DNA of 64,000 bases from Salinibaculum sp. SYNS191. Its GTDB lineage: Archaea > Halobacteriota > Halobacteria > Halobacteriales > Haloarculaceae. This document shows, piece by piece, positions 36,279 to 46,508 of this stretch (the stretch's first letter is position 1; each line of letters starts with the position of its first letter). The stretch covers positions 3,100,001 to 3,164,000 of the forward strand of contig NZ_CP147838.1 in the NCBI RefSeq assembly GCF_037338445.1, read 5' to 3'. A program made the translations under genes and the position numbers. The notes under the pieces are model-generated. The model was not told where the DNA came from. It saw only the letters and a list, made by a program, of their open reading frames with translations, and made no database searches.

Positions 36279-37547
36279 CTATACCGATCGGACGGAGCGT
36301 GCAAGCACGTCGACGCCAATCTCTATCGCATCTTCGTCGATGTCGAATCGTTGGTGGTGGTGACCAAACGTGTTGCTCGCACCGATACCGACGTACGTTC
36401 CCTCGCCGCCGTGTTGCTGTACTTTCCGGATGAGGTACGAGGCGTCTTCGCTGCCACTGAAAGCGCCACGATCAAATACTTCTTCCACACCCGCGACAGT
36501 GGCTGCCTGCGTAGCAACGACATCAGCGACGTACTCGTCGGCCTCGAACGTGGTCGTTTTTCCATAGAGCTCGGTTTCGATGTCGACATTGTGCATATCT
36601 GCCGCCGCCTGTACGATTTGCTCTGCGTAGCCCTGCATGTAATCGCTGAGTTCGGTCGTCCCTCCTCGAACCTCGATGCGCATCTCTACTTCTTCTGGGA
36701 TTATGTTCTGTGGGTTCGGCGAATGAACGTGTCCCACGTTGATACGGGTCTTCCCGTCGGAGTGGCGTGGGATTGCATAGAGGTTGTTGATTGCCGTGGT
36801 CGCCGTCAGCAATGCGTTTCGTCCCGCCTGGGGGTTCTGTCCTGCGTGTGCGGGTTCGCCTCGAAAGGTCACGTCGACTTTCGCGTTGGGAAGGGGACGT
36901 TCACGTGCAGCGTCAACGGTTCCGGTTTCCATATCCAACCCCACGTGGACAGCCAGTAGAAAGTCGACATCTGTGATGTGATCCGTCTCACTCATCGGCT
37001 TCCCTCCCCGCCCTCCCTCTTCTGCTGGCTGGAAAAACAAGCGCAGCGTTCCGTCAAAATCGACTTCCCCTGCGAACTCCCGTGCAAGGCCGAGTCCAAT
37101 GGCCGTGTGTGCGTCATGGCCGCAGGCGTGCATTTCGCCCATATGGGTACTGGCGAATCCCTCCCTCGCTGGCCGATGCTCGTCGTCCATTGCTTCGGCC
37201 CGTTCCAGAGCGTCCATGTCGACACGGACACCGACGACAGGGCCGCTTCCATCTCCGAACGTCTGCTCGGCGACGAGTCCTGTGACTTTCTGCTGCCGTT
37301 CGAGGTACGCCTCGGGGGCGCCTTCCCGACGGGCACGTTCAACGGCAGCGGCGAGTTCTTCGTCTTCGGGGACGCCCAGCCGTCCGTCGACGTTGACCGC
37401 GTTCGCACCGAGAGAGACATCGTACCCGCGTTCTTCGAGTTCTTCCGCGACGAGTGCCGTCGTCCGGAACTCTTTCCACCCCGTTTCCGGGTGGGCATGC
37501 AGGTCGCGCCGTACCTCAGACAGTGTCTTTTCTGTCAGGTATGCCAT
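36279..37547 (-). CDS. M20D amidohydrolase (N-acyl/aminobenzoyl-glutamate type)
   Basis: 422 residues from ATG 37547 (MAYLTEKTLSEVRRDLHAHP). Metal-ligand motifs are VRVDMDALE, EMHACGHDAHTAIGLG (about residue 138), FFQPAEEGG and a C-terminal GASNTFGHHHQRFDID. An unusual insert between residues 50 and 90 (LAAAVERARREGAPEAYLER) is characteristic of the AbgB-like branch rather than IAA-amino acid hydrolases. It removes an acyl or aroyl group from an amino compound with two metal ions, a deacylation step expected after ring opening of ectoine-like substrates. Confidence 0.85.
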   Translation of the reverse strand: MAYLTEKTLSEVRRDLHAHPETGWKEFRTTALVAEELEERGYDVSLGANAVNVDGRLGVPEDEELAAAVERARREGAPEAYLERQQKVTGLVAEQTFGDGSGPVVGVRVDMDALERAEAMDDEHRPAREGFASTHMGEMHACGHDAHTAIGLGLAREFAGEVDFDGTLRLFFQPAEEGGRGGKPMSETDHITDVDFLLAVHVGLDMETGTVDAARERPLPNAKVDVTFRGEPAHAGQNPQAGRNALLTATTAINNLYAIPRHSDGKTRINVGHVHSPNPQNIIPEEVEMRIEVRGGTTELSDYMQGYAEQIVQAAADMHNVDIETELYGKTTTFEADEYVADVVATQAATVAGVEEVFDRGAFSGSEDASYLIRKVQQHGGEGTYVGIGASNTFGHHHQRFDIDEDAIEIGVDVLARSVRSV

Positions 37548-37613
37548 GGCGTACCTCGGTGTTCGTTCGTTAAAACGGTATTGGAGCCACCTATCCTTGC
37601 GATTGTGGGCTAG

Positions 37614-37621
37614 TTTATATA
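37614..37621 (+). promoter_or_regulatory. TATA element of the aminotransferase gene
   Basis: TTTATATA ends 23 nt before ATG 37645. Confidence 0.6.
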
Positions 37622-37644
37622 CTGCTTTTCCCAAGTACCATCGT

Positions 37645-38799
37645 ATGCCTGCCCAACGGATGGACCACATCCCCTTTTCGGGGATCAGGGATATCTTCGA
37701 GGAATGTTCTCGTCTCGAGCGCGAGGGAGAAGACATCGTCCACCTCGAGATAGGACGCCCAGACTTCGACACGCCCGACCCAATCAAGAGTGCCGCAAAG
37801 CAGGCACTCGACGACGGCCACGTCCACTACACGTCGAACTATGGCGTCTTGCCGCTGCGAGAGCGTCTCAGCCAGAAGTTCCATGACGAAAACGACGTTC
37901 GATACGACCCCGAGAGTGAGATTATTGTTACCGCAGGGGCCACAGAGGCCATCTTTCTCACCCTGCTCGCATTCGTCGATCCTGGTGAGGAAGTACTCAT
38001 CCCTGACCCCTGCTGGACGTACGAACCCGGTATCCGAGCCGCAGGTGGTGTGCCACGTCGGTATCCACTCGACCCCACGAACGGCTTCCGGCCGGATGTA
38101 GCGGCGATGCGAGCGGCCGTGACCGACGACACGGCTCTTGTCGTGGTGAACAGCCCGCACAATCCAACTGGCAGCGCCATCTCTGAAGCCGACCTCCGCG
38201 CCCTCAAAGAGGTCGTACTCGAGCACGACCTGCTGCTTCTCTCGGACGAGATTTACGAGAAGATTGTGTATGGCGAGACGGCCCACCGCACTCCCGCTTC
38301 GGATGACGAACTGTACGAGCGAACAATAACAGTGAACGGCTTCTCGAAGGCCTACTCGATGACTGGCTGGCGGCTCGGCTATCTTGGTGCACCAGCCAAT
38401 CTCATCGACCCGATCATCCGCGTTCGACAGTACAGTTCCACCTGCGCACCGTCTGTCTCGCAGTATGCCGGCATTCGAGCACTGGAGGGTGATCTCCATC
38501 AACCACTTGTCGAAACGTTCACGAATCGACGGAAAACCATACTCGACCGTATCGAAGACATTCCTGGGATGGAGATGCCGGAACCGGCAGGCGCGTTTTA
38601 TGCCTTCCCGACCATCCCTGGCGAGTCAGACGACAAAGCCTTCGTCAGAGACCTCCTCCGAGAGGCGGGCGTCGCCACGGTTCCGGGAACTGTCTTCGGG
38701 CCGAGTGGTGCTGGTCGGCTGCGTATCGCGTATTCGAACTCGCGTGAGCGAATCGACACTGGCTTCGATCGCCTCGAGCAGTGGCTCGAAACTCGGTGA
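37645..38799 (+). CDS. class I pyridoxal-phosphate aminotransferase
   Basis: 384 residues from ATG 37645 (MPAQRMDHIPFSG). Fold-type I signatures are the substrate-loop LEIGRPDFDTPDPI, VNSPHNPTGSAIS, the Schiff-base lysine in NGFSKAYSMTGWRLGY (about residue 235) and the late Arg in GRLRIAYSNS. It moves an amino group between an amino acid and 2-oxoglutarate or pyruvate. Together with the island's hydroxyacid dehydrogenases and RidA proteins it would convert liberated amino acids to keto acids. The exact amino acid is not readable. Confidence 0.9.
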   Translation: MPAQRMDHIPFSGIRDIFEECSRLEREGEDIVHLEIGRPDFDTPDPIKSAAKQALDDGHVHYTSNYGVLPLRERLSQKFHDENDVRYDPESEIIVTAGATEAIFLTLLAFVDPGEEVLIPDPCWTYEPGIRAAGGVPRRYPLDPTNGFRPDVAAMRAAVTDDTALVVVNSPHNPTGSAISEADLRALKEVVLEHDLLLLSDEIYEKIVYGETAHRTPASDDELYERTITVNGFSKAYSMTGWRLGYLGAPANLIDPIIRVRQYSSTCAPSVSQYAGIRALEGDLHQPLVETFTNRRKTILDRIEDIPGMEMPEPAGAFYAFPTIPGESDDKAFVRDLLREAGVATVPGTVFGPSGAGRLRIAYSNSRERIDTGFDRLEQWLETR

Positions 38800-38888
38800 G
38801 ATGTGCGTTTTCTCTCGAAACTCTCTAGAGTCGGTCATTCATTCAAAACTCCTGGCCTATGGTTTGGGTTCTGGATAGCACCGAAAGA

Positions 38889-38899
38889 TTAATTACTTA
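38889..38899 (+). promoter_or_regulatory. TATA element of the ornithine-cyclodeaminase-family gene
   Basis: TTAATTACTTA ends 20 nt before ATG 38920 and overlaps the in-frame ATG at 38899, so the later ATG is the probable start. Confidence 0.55.
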
Positions 38900-38919
38900 T
38901 GTATCAAATTATTCTGGGG

Positions 38920-39927
38920 ATGACAGAGGTACTATATCTGACCGCAGAAGAGGTGGCGGACCTCGCAGAGATGAGTGACTACGTCGAGGCATCCAACGAC
39001 GGATTCCGCCAACGCGGCGAGGGCGCAGACGCAGACAATCCAGACAAATCTGCCAATGCCGACGACACGACGAGTCTGATCAGTTACAGCGCGGCTCTCC
39101 CTGATTCAGGGGTCATGGGTGGATACATGTTCTCGACGGGCGAGGGCGTCGATGGATGGTACATCACGGTGCTCTTCGACGACGAAGACGGAACCCCGCT
39201 TGCCGTTCTCGACGGCGGGAGCTGGAATCCGTTCAAAACTGGGTCCGCCGCCGGCGTCGCCACCGACTATTTGGCCCGTGACGACATCGAGACAGTCGGC
39301 GTTATCGGCAGCGGCTCACAGGCCCGAGCACAGGTCGAGGCGATCGACGTCGTCCGTGACTTCGACCATATTCAGGTCTTTTCGCCGACCAGAGAGCACC
39401 GTGAAGACTTTGCAGCGGAGGTGGCCGAGACCTTCGATGTCGAAGCGACAGCCGTTGACTCGAGTAAAGCTGCTGTCGAAGGCGCCGATATTCTCGTCTC
39501 GGCCACCAAAGCGAGTGGCACCGTCTTCGAGGGGGAGTGGTTGGAAGCCGGGACACACGTTAATGCAGTCGGGTACGAACGCATTGATGCTGCGAGTATA
39601 CAGCGAACGACGTACGTCTGTGACCACGAGGAACGTGCGCTCGACGGTCACAGTTCGTTTACTGAACTTCTCTCTGAGGGCGAGGTGACCGAAGACGATT
39701 ACGACTGTGAATTGGGTGATATCGTGGGTGGTGATGCAGTTGGCCGAACCGAAGACGACGAGATTACGCTGTTTTCGAGTTCCGGCACCGCAGTCGAGAC
39801 GATAGCTGGAGCGAACATGCTCTACAACCGTGCGCTGGATGCTGGACTAGGGTCGACTGTGGACCTTACGCCTGCCAGCGAGGGGTTCAGCATGGCCTCG
39901 TTCGTCAAGGCGTATCAGCGCGAGTGA
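38920..39927 (+). CDS. ornithine cyclodeaminase / mu-crystallin family protein
   Basis: 335 residues from ATG 38920 (MTEVLYLTAEEVADLAEMSD). The Rossmann site is VGVIGSGSQARAQVEAID (about residue 125), preceded by GVATDYLARDDI. Family members deaminate ornithine to proline, reduce cyclic imines, or act on N-substituted amino acids; EutC of bacterial ectoine-utilisation clusters belongs here. Next to an M24 DoeA/EutD-like enzyme and an M20 deacylase the EutC-like reading is attractive, but it is inference from context. Confidence 0.83.
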   Translation: MTEVLYLTAEEVADLAEMSDYVEASNDGFRQRGEGADADNPDKSANADDTTSLISYSAALPDSGVMGGYMFSTGEGVDGWYITVLFDDEDGTPLAVLDGGSWNPFKTGSAAGVATDYLARDDIETVGVIGSGSQARAQVEAIDVVRDFDHIQVFSPTREHREDFAAEVAETFDVEATAVDSSKAAVEGADILVSATKASGTVFEGEWLEAGTHVNAVGYERIDAASIQRTTYVCDHEERALDGHSSFTELLSEGEVTEDDYDCELGDIVGGDAVGRTEDDEITLFSSSGTAVETIAGANMLYNRALDAGLGSTVDLTPASEGFSMASFVKAYQRE

Positions 39928-40081
39928 CACGGAACACGAGAGAGTGGGTCGCACACCGGTTGCGGGCCAAGCAGCGTCGCCCCGACTGTCAGCGCCGCGG
40001 TCTCCGACCGACGTGCTCCCGTTTCACTGCAGGCTGATTCGCCGGCAAGTCACGGCCGAGTGGACATTTGCCGTGAGAAAG

Positions 40082-40091
40082 TTTTATATTA
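40082..40091 (+). promoter_or_regulatory. TATA element of ABC ATPase gene
   Basis: TTTTATATTA ends 27 nt before ATG 40119. Confidence 0.6.
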
Positions 40092-40118
40092 TTTCACAAC
40101 ACTCGTGTATTATACAAC

Positions 40119-40940
40119 ATGAGTCAAATAGATGGGCATAGCACTGAAGGTATAGGGACCAATCCAATCATTTCATTTAATGACGTTTCAAAAGTGTACG
40201 GTGACGGCGACGAAGCCGTTACTGCCCTGGAGGATATCGACCTGGATATCGATTCTGGGAAATTTGTCAGCATCGTTGGCCCCTCAGGATGCGGGAAGAC
40301 GACGCTGTTGCATATGACCAGTGGACTCATCGAACCAACTCGAAACGAGGTTCTGGTCAACGGCACGAACGTCCAGAGCCCAAACCACGACCGCCAGTCT
40401 GTCGGACTGGTGTTTCAACAGCCAGTGCTGCTCGAATGGCGCGACGTGATGGACAACATCTTGCTCCCAATCGAAATCATGTCCGAAAATGGCACCATCG
40501 AAGAGGGGATGGATCACTACAGAAAGCGCGCTGAAGAGTTGATCGACCTCGTCGGCCTCGAAGGGTTCAAAGACGTGTACCCGAACGAATTATCTGGCGG
40601 GATGCAACAACGAGTTTCGATCTGCCGAAGCCTCATATACGACCCGGAAATCCTGTTGATGGACGAACCCTTCGGTGCACTTGACGCACTGACCCGTGAC
40701 CGCATGAACCGTGAAATTCTTCGCATCTGGCGGGATACCCGGAAGACGATCATCTTCGTCACACACAATCTCGAGGAGGCGATTTACCTCTCTGATCAGG
40801 TCGTCGTCCTCAGTTCTCGTCCTGGCCGTGTTATGGACATTATCGATGTTGACCTCGAACGGCCACGCAAGGACGACATCCGCACTGATGCCCGGTTTCA
40901 GGATCTTGTATCTGATGCCTATGAATACTTCCAAGAGTAG
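40119..40940 (+). CDS. ABC transporter ATP-binding protein, NitT/TauT type
   Basis: 273 residues. Walker A is GPSGCGKTT (about residue 54), Q-loop VFQQPVLLEWRDVMDN, signature LSGGMQQRVSICRS (about 157), Walker B ILLMDEPFGALD (about 178) and H-loop IIFVTHNLEEA. The 'L-L-x-W-R-x-V-x-D-N' and 'PGR-V' tail are typical of nitrate/sulfonate/taurine/pyrimidine importers (SsuB/TauB/ThiZ). Its binding protein (46.5 kb) and two permeases (52.2-53.8 kb) are elsewhere in the same island, an unusually scattered arrangement. Confidence 0.92.
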   Translation: MSQIDGHSTEGIGTNPIISFNDVSKVYGDGDEAVTALEDIDLDIDSGKFVSIVGPSGCGKTTLLHMTSGLIEPTRNEVLVNGTNVQSPNHDRQSVGLVFQQPVLLEWRDVMDNILLPIEIMSENGTIEEGMDHYRKRAEELIDLVGLEGFKDVYPNELSGGMQQRVSICRSLIYDPEILLMDEPFGALDALTRDRMNREILRIWRDTRKTIIFVTHNLEEAIYLSDQVVVLSSRPGRVMDIIDVDLERPRKDDIRTDARFQDLVSDAYEYFQE

Positions 40941-41018
40941 GGTGCTGTACCTTCTCGACGCTCGTCCGACCTCTGGACGTGACTCGGTCGTAGTACTGCC
41001 ACAATTAGGACCTAAGCG

Positions 41019-41996
41019 ATGAAAAAACGAATACTCGTCCTCAGACGAGGGACAGAAGGGCTCTCGACCGAACCGTATGCGACCTACCTTCGCGAGCAAC
41101 TGCCTTCCTACGACGTTCAGAGAGCCGCAACGCCACACGAGGAACAGGAACTGATCGAACGAGCGTGGATCGCGACAGGTGTCGATATCTGTGAGACGGC
41201 ACTCTCTCGGGCCGAATACCTCGAGATGTTCGCCTGTGCCTTTTCGGGAATCAATCACCTCCCTCTGGAGGCACTCAAGCAGCACAACGTCGCGGTGACG
41301 AACGCAGGGGGGATTCACGCCCCAGGCCTGGCAGAGCAAGTCATCGGTTACATTCTCATGTTCAGCCGACGGCTCCACGAGGGGCTACGACAGAAGCAAC
41401 GCCATGAGTGGCGCCACTATCAAGCGTCCGAATTGACGGGAAGTACCGTGACTATCGTCGGGCTGGGTTCCATCGGTCTCGAGGTGACAAAACGCCTTCA
41501 AGGGTTCGAGGTCAACACTATCGGTGTTCGGTACACACCGTCGAAAGGCGGCCCGACAGATCGAGTCATCGGGTTCGACCCGATTGACTTTCACGATGCA
41601 CTCGCACAGACCGATTACCTCGTTCTCGCGTCTCCACTGACCGAAACCACCAGAGGCATTATCAGTCGCGAGGAACTCATCACGCTTCCTCCGCACGCGA
41701 CTATCGTCAATATCGCTCGTGGCGGGTTGATCGATACTGACGATCTCGTCTGGGCCCTCCGTGATGGCGCCATTCGGGCCGTTGCACTGGACGTGACAGA
41801 CCCCGAACCGCTGCCCGCTGACCACCCCCTCTGGACCCTCGGAAACGTACTCATCACGCCACATATGGGTGGTCACACACCGAAACACTGGGAGCGCCTG
41901 GCTGCCATTCTCGTTCAAAACGTCACGCATCTTGAGGGCGGAGGAGAGATCGAGAACCTCCAGAATCTCGTTCTCGCGCCGGAGACTGGATTGTAG
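41019..41996 (+). CDS. D-isomer 2-hydroxyacid dehydrogenase (second)
   Basis: 325 residues. NAD site TVTIVGLGSIGLEVTKRLQG, catalytic Arg in VNIARGGLIDTDDL, Glu in DVTDPEPLPADHPLW and His in LITPHMGGHTPKHW. Unlike the copy at 35.2 kb it resembles the glyoxylate/hydroxypyruvate reductase branch common in haloarchaea. Lies 78 bp after the ABC ATPase and probably shares its transcript. It reduces or oxidises a 2-keto/2-hydroxy acid produced in the island. Confidence 0.87.
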   Translation: MKKRILVLRRGTEGLSTEPYATYLREQLPSYDVQRAATPHEEQELIERAWIATGVDICETALSRAEYLEMFACAFSGINHLPLEALKQHNVAVTNAGGIHAPGLAEQVIGYILMFSRRLHEGLRQKQRHEWRHYQASELTGSTVTIVGLGSIGLEVTKRLQGFEVNTIGVRYTPSKGGPTDRVIGFDPIDFHDALAQTDYLVLASPLTETTRGIISREELITLPPHATIVNIARGGLIDTDDLVWALRDGAIRAVALDVTDPEPLPADHPLWTLGNVLITPHMGGHTPKHWERLAAILVQNVTHLEGGGEIENLQNLVLAPETGL

Positions 41997-42208
41997 CACG
42001 ATTCTCAGCCAACCCAAACCGATCCCTGTGTGACGACGTGCCCACTCTATGTCGCCCACACTGCCCTGCCTGCGCCCGAATCTATCTCCCCACGAGAGGG
42101 CAGAACATCCACGAGGTGGGGACGCACTCCTGCCGGCGAGATGTCGAGACGGAGCCAACTATTGGTTGATTGGTTGGCGTCTGAACGACTCAGACGCCCA
42201 ACTCTGTC

Positions 42209-42967
42209 TCAGTCCCCGTCCGTCATCATCGACGACAGCACACCCTGCCACTCTCCTGCTGCCATCGACTCGCCGGTGATACCGTGTGGATCTTGATCGA
42301 CGAGACGGACAATCGCGTCGTTCATCACGTCCGGGGGCAGGCGCTTCTCACGCTCTGACTCTGTCAGGTGTTCGGCAAATCCAGTGTTGACTCCCCCACC
42401 TGGGTCGAGTCCGTTCACATTGACCCCGGAAGGTTTCACCTCCAGCGCGAGACTCCGGGTAAACCCCTCGAGCCCCCACTTCGTCGTCAGGTAGGGCTCC
42501 CATTTTGGTGCCGCTCGCCGTCCAAACCCCGAAGAAATGTTGATCACATTCCCTCGCTTCTGCTCGAGCATCGACGGGAGGAAGTGCTTCGTCACGAGAA
42601 ATACACCCTTCAAGTTCGTCTCGACGACTGTGTCCCACTCGTCTTCCTCGATATCCACGACGTGCTTTCGTTCGCCGGCGATCGAAGTCAGGGCGACGCC
42701 TGCATTGTTTATTATTGCGTCAACGCTACCGAATTCATCGATGACGCTCTCTGCCGCTGCTGACACCGCCGACGCGTCACGGACGTCCGCCGTGGCGATA
42801 TGTGACTCACCAGGGAGCGTTTCCGAGACTTCCTCTAGTCGTTGCCGATCGCGGGACAACAGGACGAGTGTTGCCCCTTCTTCCGACAGTCGCTGCGCCA
42901 TCGCCCGCCCCATCCCCTGGCTGGCACCGGTAACGAGAATTACGTTTCCTTCTAACACACTACTCAC
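42209..42967 (-). CDS. short-chain dehydrogenase/reductase (SDR)
   Basis: 252 residues from GTG 42967; an ATG 90 bp upstream gives an atypical extension, and a TTTAATA element sits 20-25 nt before the GTG. NAD(P) motif VTGASQGMGRAMA, NNAGVAL, and the Ser-Tyr-Lys catalytic set in ISSGFGRRAA...YLTTK (Tyr about 158, Lys about 162). Oxidises or reduces an alcohol/ketone. The substrate is not evident; position inside the island suggests a pathway intermediate. Confidence 0.88.
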   Translation of the reverse strand: MSSVLEGNVILVTGASQGMGRAMAQRLSEEGATLVLLSRDRQRLEEVSETLPGESHIATADVRDASAVSAAAESVIDEFGSVDAIINNAGVALTSIAGERKHVVDIEEDEWDTVVETNLKGVFLVTKHFLPSMLEQKRGNVINISSGFGRRAAPKWEPYLTTKWGLEGFTRSLALEVKPSGVNVNGLDPGGGVNTGFAEHLTESEREKRLPPDVMNDAIVRLVDQDPHGITGESMAAGEWQGVLSSMMTDGD

Positions 42968-43286
42968 GAACCGAGGAACTCTATTAAAATCACTGGAACT
43001 ACTCAAATATTGGTTGTATAACTCAACAACTGCCGGGGAAATTGAAAATATTCGCAATATATCGCCTTCACACTCGTCTTTTTCTCGAGTACGACATGGT
43101 GTGGATTGCCCAGCCCTGACTCACTGGAGTCGTCTTCGACCCGGAATCACGAACAAGGGTCCACTCCAGCATGATAAATTGACGGTCTGTTGTCTCCTGT
43201 CGAGGAGTGAGCTTTGTTTGTCTGAATTGTGGGCTTATAACTGGAAACGATACAATTTTATCCTCGAAGTCTGAACTCAGCCCCGT
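42968..43286. other. 319-bp divergent promoter region, SDR / icd
   Basis: No gene seen. It holds the promoters of both flanking genes: a TTTAATA on the minus strand for the SDR and CAATTTTA (43253-43260) for icd, 26 nt before its ATG. Confidence 0.5.
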
Positions 43287-44549
<1,263 letters not shown>

Positions 44550-44784
44550 TCTGCGTTACAGGGAGACAGACGGCGCGAGGGTTTGTTGGCTCCGAGAAGC
44601 CGTGACTCCACGAGCGCGCGAACAGCATCAACGAACTTGGGCTCCGGAGTAGTCGCTGCAGGGTCACGACGGCCGCCCTCTCCTCCGGCCGAGCGACGTC
44701 ACGCTCGTCGCGACCCCCTCCAAAACTTCGAAGGACGGATACTCGTCCACGCCTGGGATTTCAGAACGAACGGGAAGGCCGGCA

Positions 44785-44793
44785 CTTTTATAC
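44785..44793 (+). promoter_or_regulatory. TATA element of first RidA gene
   Basis: CTTTTATAC ends 29 nt before ATG 44823, fixing that start over longer upstream frames. Confidence 0.55.
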
Positions 44794-44822
44794 GTCTGTT
44801 TGGTAATACTCCGAATGAACTC

Positions 44823-45200
44823 ATGGAAGAAATCACCAGTTCGCAAGCACCGACTGCTGATGGTGCAGCACTGTCACAGGCAATCAAATCGAACGGGTTT
44901 GTATACACGTGGGGCCAGACTCCCAGAGACCCCGATACGCGAGAAGTGGTGGGTGAGACGATGGCCGAGCAGACAGAACAGGTCATGGAGAATCTCGCGA
45001 CGATTCTGACTGATGCAGGAACATCGCTTGACAGCGTCATCAAGTCGACCGTATTTATTACCGACATGAACGACTACACGGCATTCAACAAGGTCTACGA
45101 GTCCTACTTCGAGGAGCCGTATCCGGCCCGAAGCGTCGTCAAGGTCGCGGGCCTCTCACCGGGGGTTCGGGTTGAGATAGAATTGGTTGCGGAGGAGTGA
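44823..45200 (+). CDS. RidA family enamine/imine deaminase (copy 1)
   Basis: 125 residues from ATG 44823. The YjgF/YER057c/UK114 fold is shown by GFVYTWGQTPRDPDTREVVG, LDSVIKSTVFITDMND and EEPYPARSVVKVAGLSPGV, where the Arg in YPAR (about residue 103) is the catalytic residue of active RidA proteins. These hydrolyse 2-aminoacrylate and similar enamines/imines to keto acids and ammonia; RutC of uracil breakdown belongs here. A second copy at 50.8 kb suggests that reactive imines are true intermediates of the island pathway. Confidence 0.9.
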   Translation: MEEITSSQAPTADGAALSQAIKSNGFVYTWGQTPRDPDTREVVGETMAEQTEQVMENLATILTDAGTSLDSVIKSTVFITDMNDYTAFNKVYESYFEEPYPARSVVKVAGLSPGVRVEIELVAEE

Positions 45201-45391
45201 ACTGGTCGATTACCCTGTTCGCGAGGCTTGCCCACGAGTGATTCGTGATGTGGTGCGTCTCGTCCCATTGCTATCCACTGCTTGTGCCCGTCTTCGAGGT
45301 GCTCGCCGGGAGATGGCACCCACGAATGGGTTGTCCATCACACTCCCCATGGCACCCTCTCATCTGCTGCCGGATCGCACGGATGATTAGA

Positions 45392-45400
45392 TACATATAT
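45392..45400 (+). promoter_or_regulatory. TATA element of the DapA-family gene
   Basis: TACATATAT ends 24 nt before ATG 45425 (18 nt before ATG 45419), favouring the later start. Confidence 0.55.
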
Positions 45401-45424
45401 GTTATTGGAAAGTAATACATGGGT

Positions 45425-46288
45425 ATGGAAGGGATAAGCCCACCCCTAGTAACACCCTTTGATGAAACCGGTGCACTTGACGAGGACCGACTGCGTTCTC
45501 TCGTACCCTGGCTTGAAAATCGCGGCATCGACTTCATCACCCCGTGTGGAACCAACAGCGAAGCGGAGTTGATGACTGCGGCCGAGCGAAAGACCGTGGT
45601 CGAGATCGTGGCAGAGGAAGCGAGTGTGCCGGTACTCGCAGGCACAGGTAGCCCGGGGTTGCAAGAGACGTTAGAAGCAACCGAAGCAGCTGCCGCTGCC
45701 GGAGCAGATGCGGCGCTGGTCGTCACCCCGTTCTATTATTCGTTCGATCAGTCAGAATTGGAGTCGTACTTCATCGAGGTCGCTGACAGCGCTTCGCTGC
45801 CGATATATCTGTACTCAGTCCCGGCATTTACTGGTGTTACTCTCGCCCCCGAGACAGTCGGACGACTCTCGGCACATCCGAACATCGTTGGCATGAAAGA
45901 TTCACAGGCCGATATCGCCGAGTTCATTCGCACGAGACAGCGAACTGAGGATGAGGATTTCACACTGCTGGTCGGTAGCGCGAGCGTCTTCGCACAGGCG
46001 CTTGATGCCGGTGGCTCTGGTGGCGTAAACGCCTTTGCCAACCTGTTTCCGGAACGCCTGGCTGCTGTGTATGAGGCTCACGGGTCTGATCCAGAACACG
46101 CCAGGGAACTGAACGCCTCACTTGTCGATTTGAACACTGCTATAACGGCAACGTACGGCATCCCGGGGCTAAAATGGGCGATGCGGTATCGCGGTGCTCC
46201 TGCGGGCTACAGCCGCGCTCCGCATACGAAACCCGAAACTGAGGCACAGGAACATCTCCAGTCTCTCGTTGACGAGGTATCGGAGTGA
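45425..46288 (+). CDS. DapA-family (dihydrodipicolinate synthase/N-acetylneuraminate lyase) aldolase
   Basis: About 287 residues. TIM-barrel with Schiff-base lysine in IVGMKDSQADIAEF (about residue 158), tyrosine in YLYSVPAFTGV, and the CGTNSEAELMTAAER loop in place of the DapA G-T-T-G-E motif. The change from TTGE to TNSEAE argues against genuine lysine biosynthesis and for a catabolic aldolase or dehydratase acting on a 2-keto acid. It stands between RidA and the ABC binding protein in the island. Confidence 0.85.
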   Translation: MEGISPPLVTPFDETGALDEDRLRSLVPWLENRGIDFITPCGTNSEAELMTAAERKTVVEIVAEEASVPVLAGTGSPGLQETLEATEAAAAAGADAALVVTPFYYSFDQSELESYFIEVADSASLPIYLYSVPAFTGVTLAPETVGRLSAHPNIVGMKDSQADIAEFIRTRQRTEDEDFTLLVGSASVFAQALDAGGSGGVNAFANLFPERLAAVYEAHGSDPEHARELNASLVDLNTAITATYGIPGLKWAMRYRGAPAGYSRAPHTKPETEAQEHLQSLVDEVSE

Positions 46289-46473
46289 CTACTCTGTAGG
46301 CCTGCGACCCGAACAACGCGGCGCGACCAATCTTCTCCCATCTACAGCTTCATCGCAGTACCACTGGCAAACTTTTGGGTGGTGCATCGTGCATCCCCCA
46401 GACGTAGGTTGTTGACGTATCGAGCCTATAGTACTATTTATCTATTGCTGTTGCGGAAATAGTTATACGAACG

Positions 46474-46483
46474 TTTATCTATA
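46474..46483 (+). promoter_or_regulatory. TATA element of the ABC substrate-binding protein gene
   Basis: TTTATCTATA ends 25 nt before ATG 46509. Confidence 0.6.
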
Positions 46484-46508
46484 TTAGAAATCGCTTTGAG
46501 TATGTAGT

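Noticed and set aside
32595..39927. Firm annotation as the bacterial ectoine-utilisation (doe/eut) cluster
   Set aside because: M24 and ornithine-cyclodeaminase homologues fit, but the DoeB-type deacylase, class III DoeD aminotransferase and EutA/EutB homologues are not present, so only similarity is claimed.
45425..46288. Lysine-pathway dapA
   Set aside because: The TTGE substrate loop is replaced by TNSEAE and no other lysine genes are near; a catabolic aldolase is more likely.
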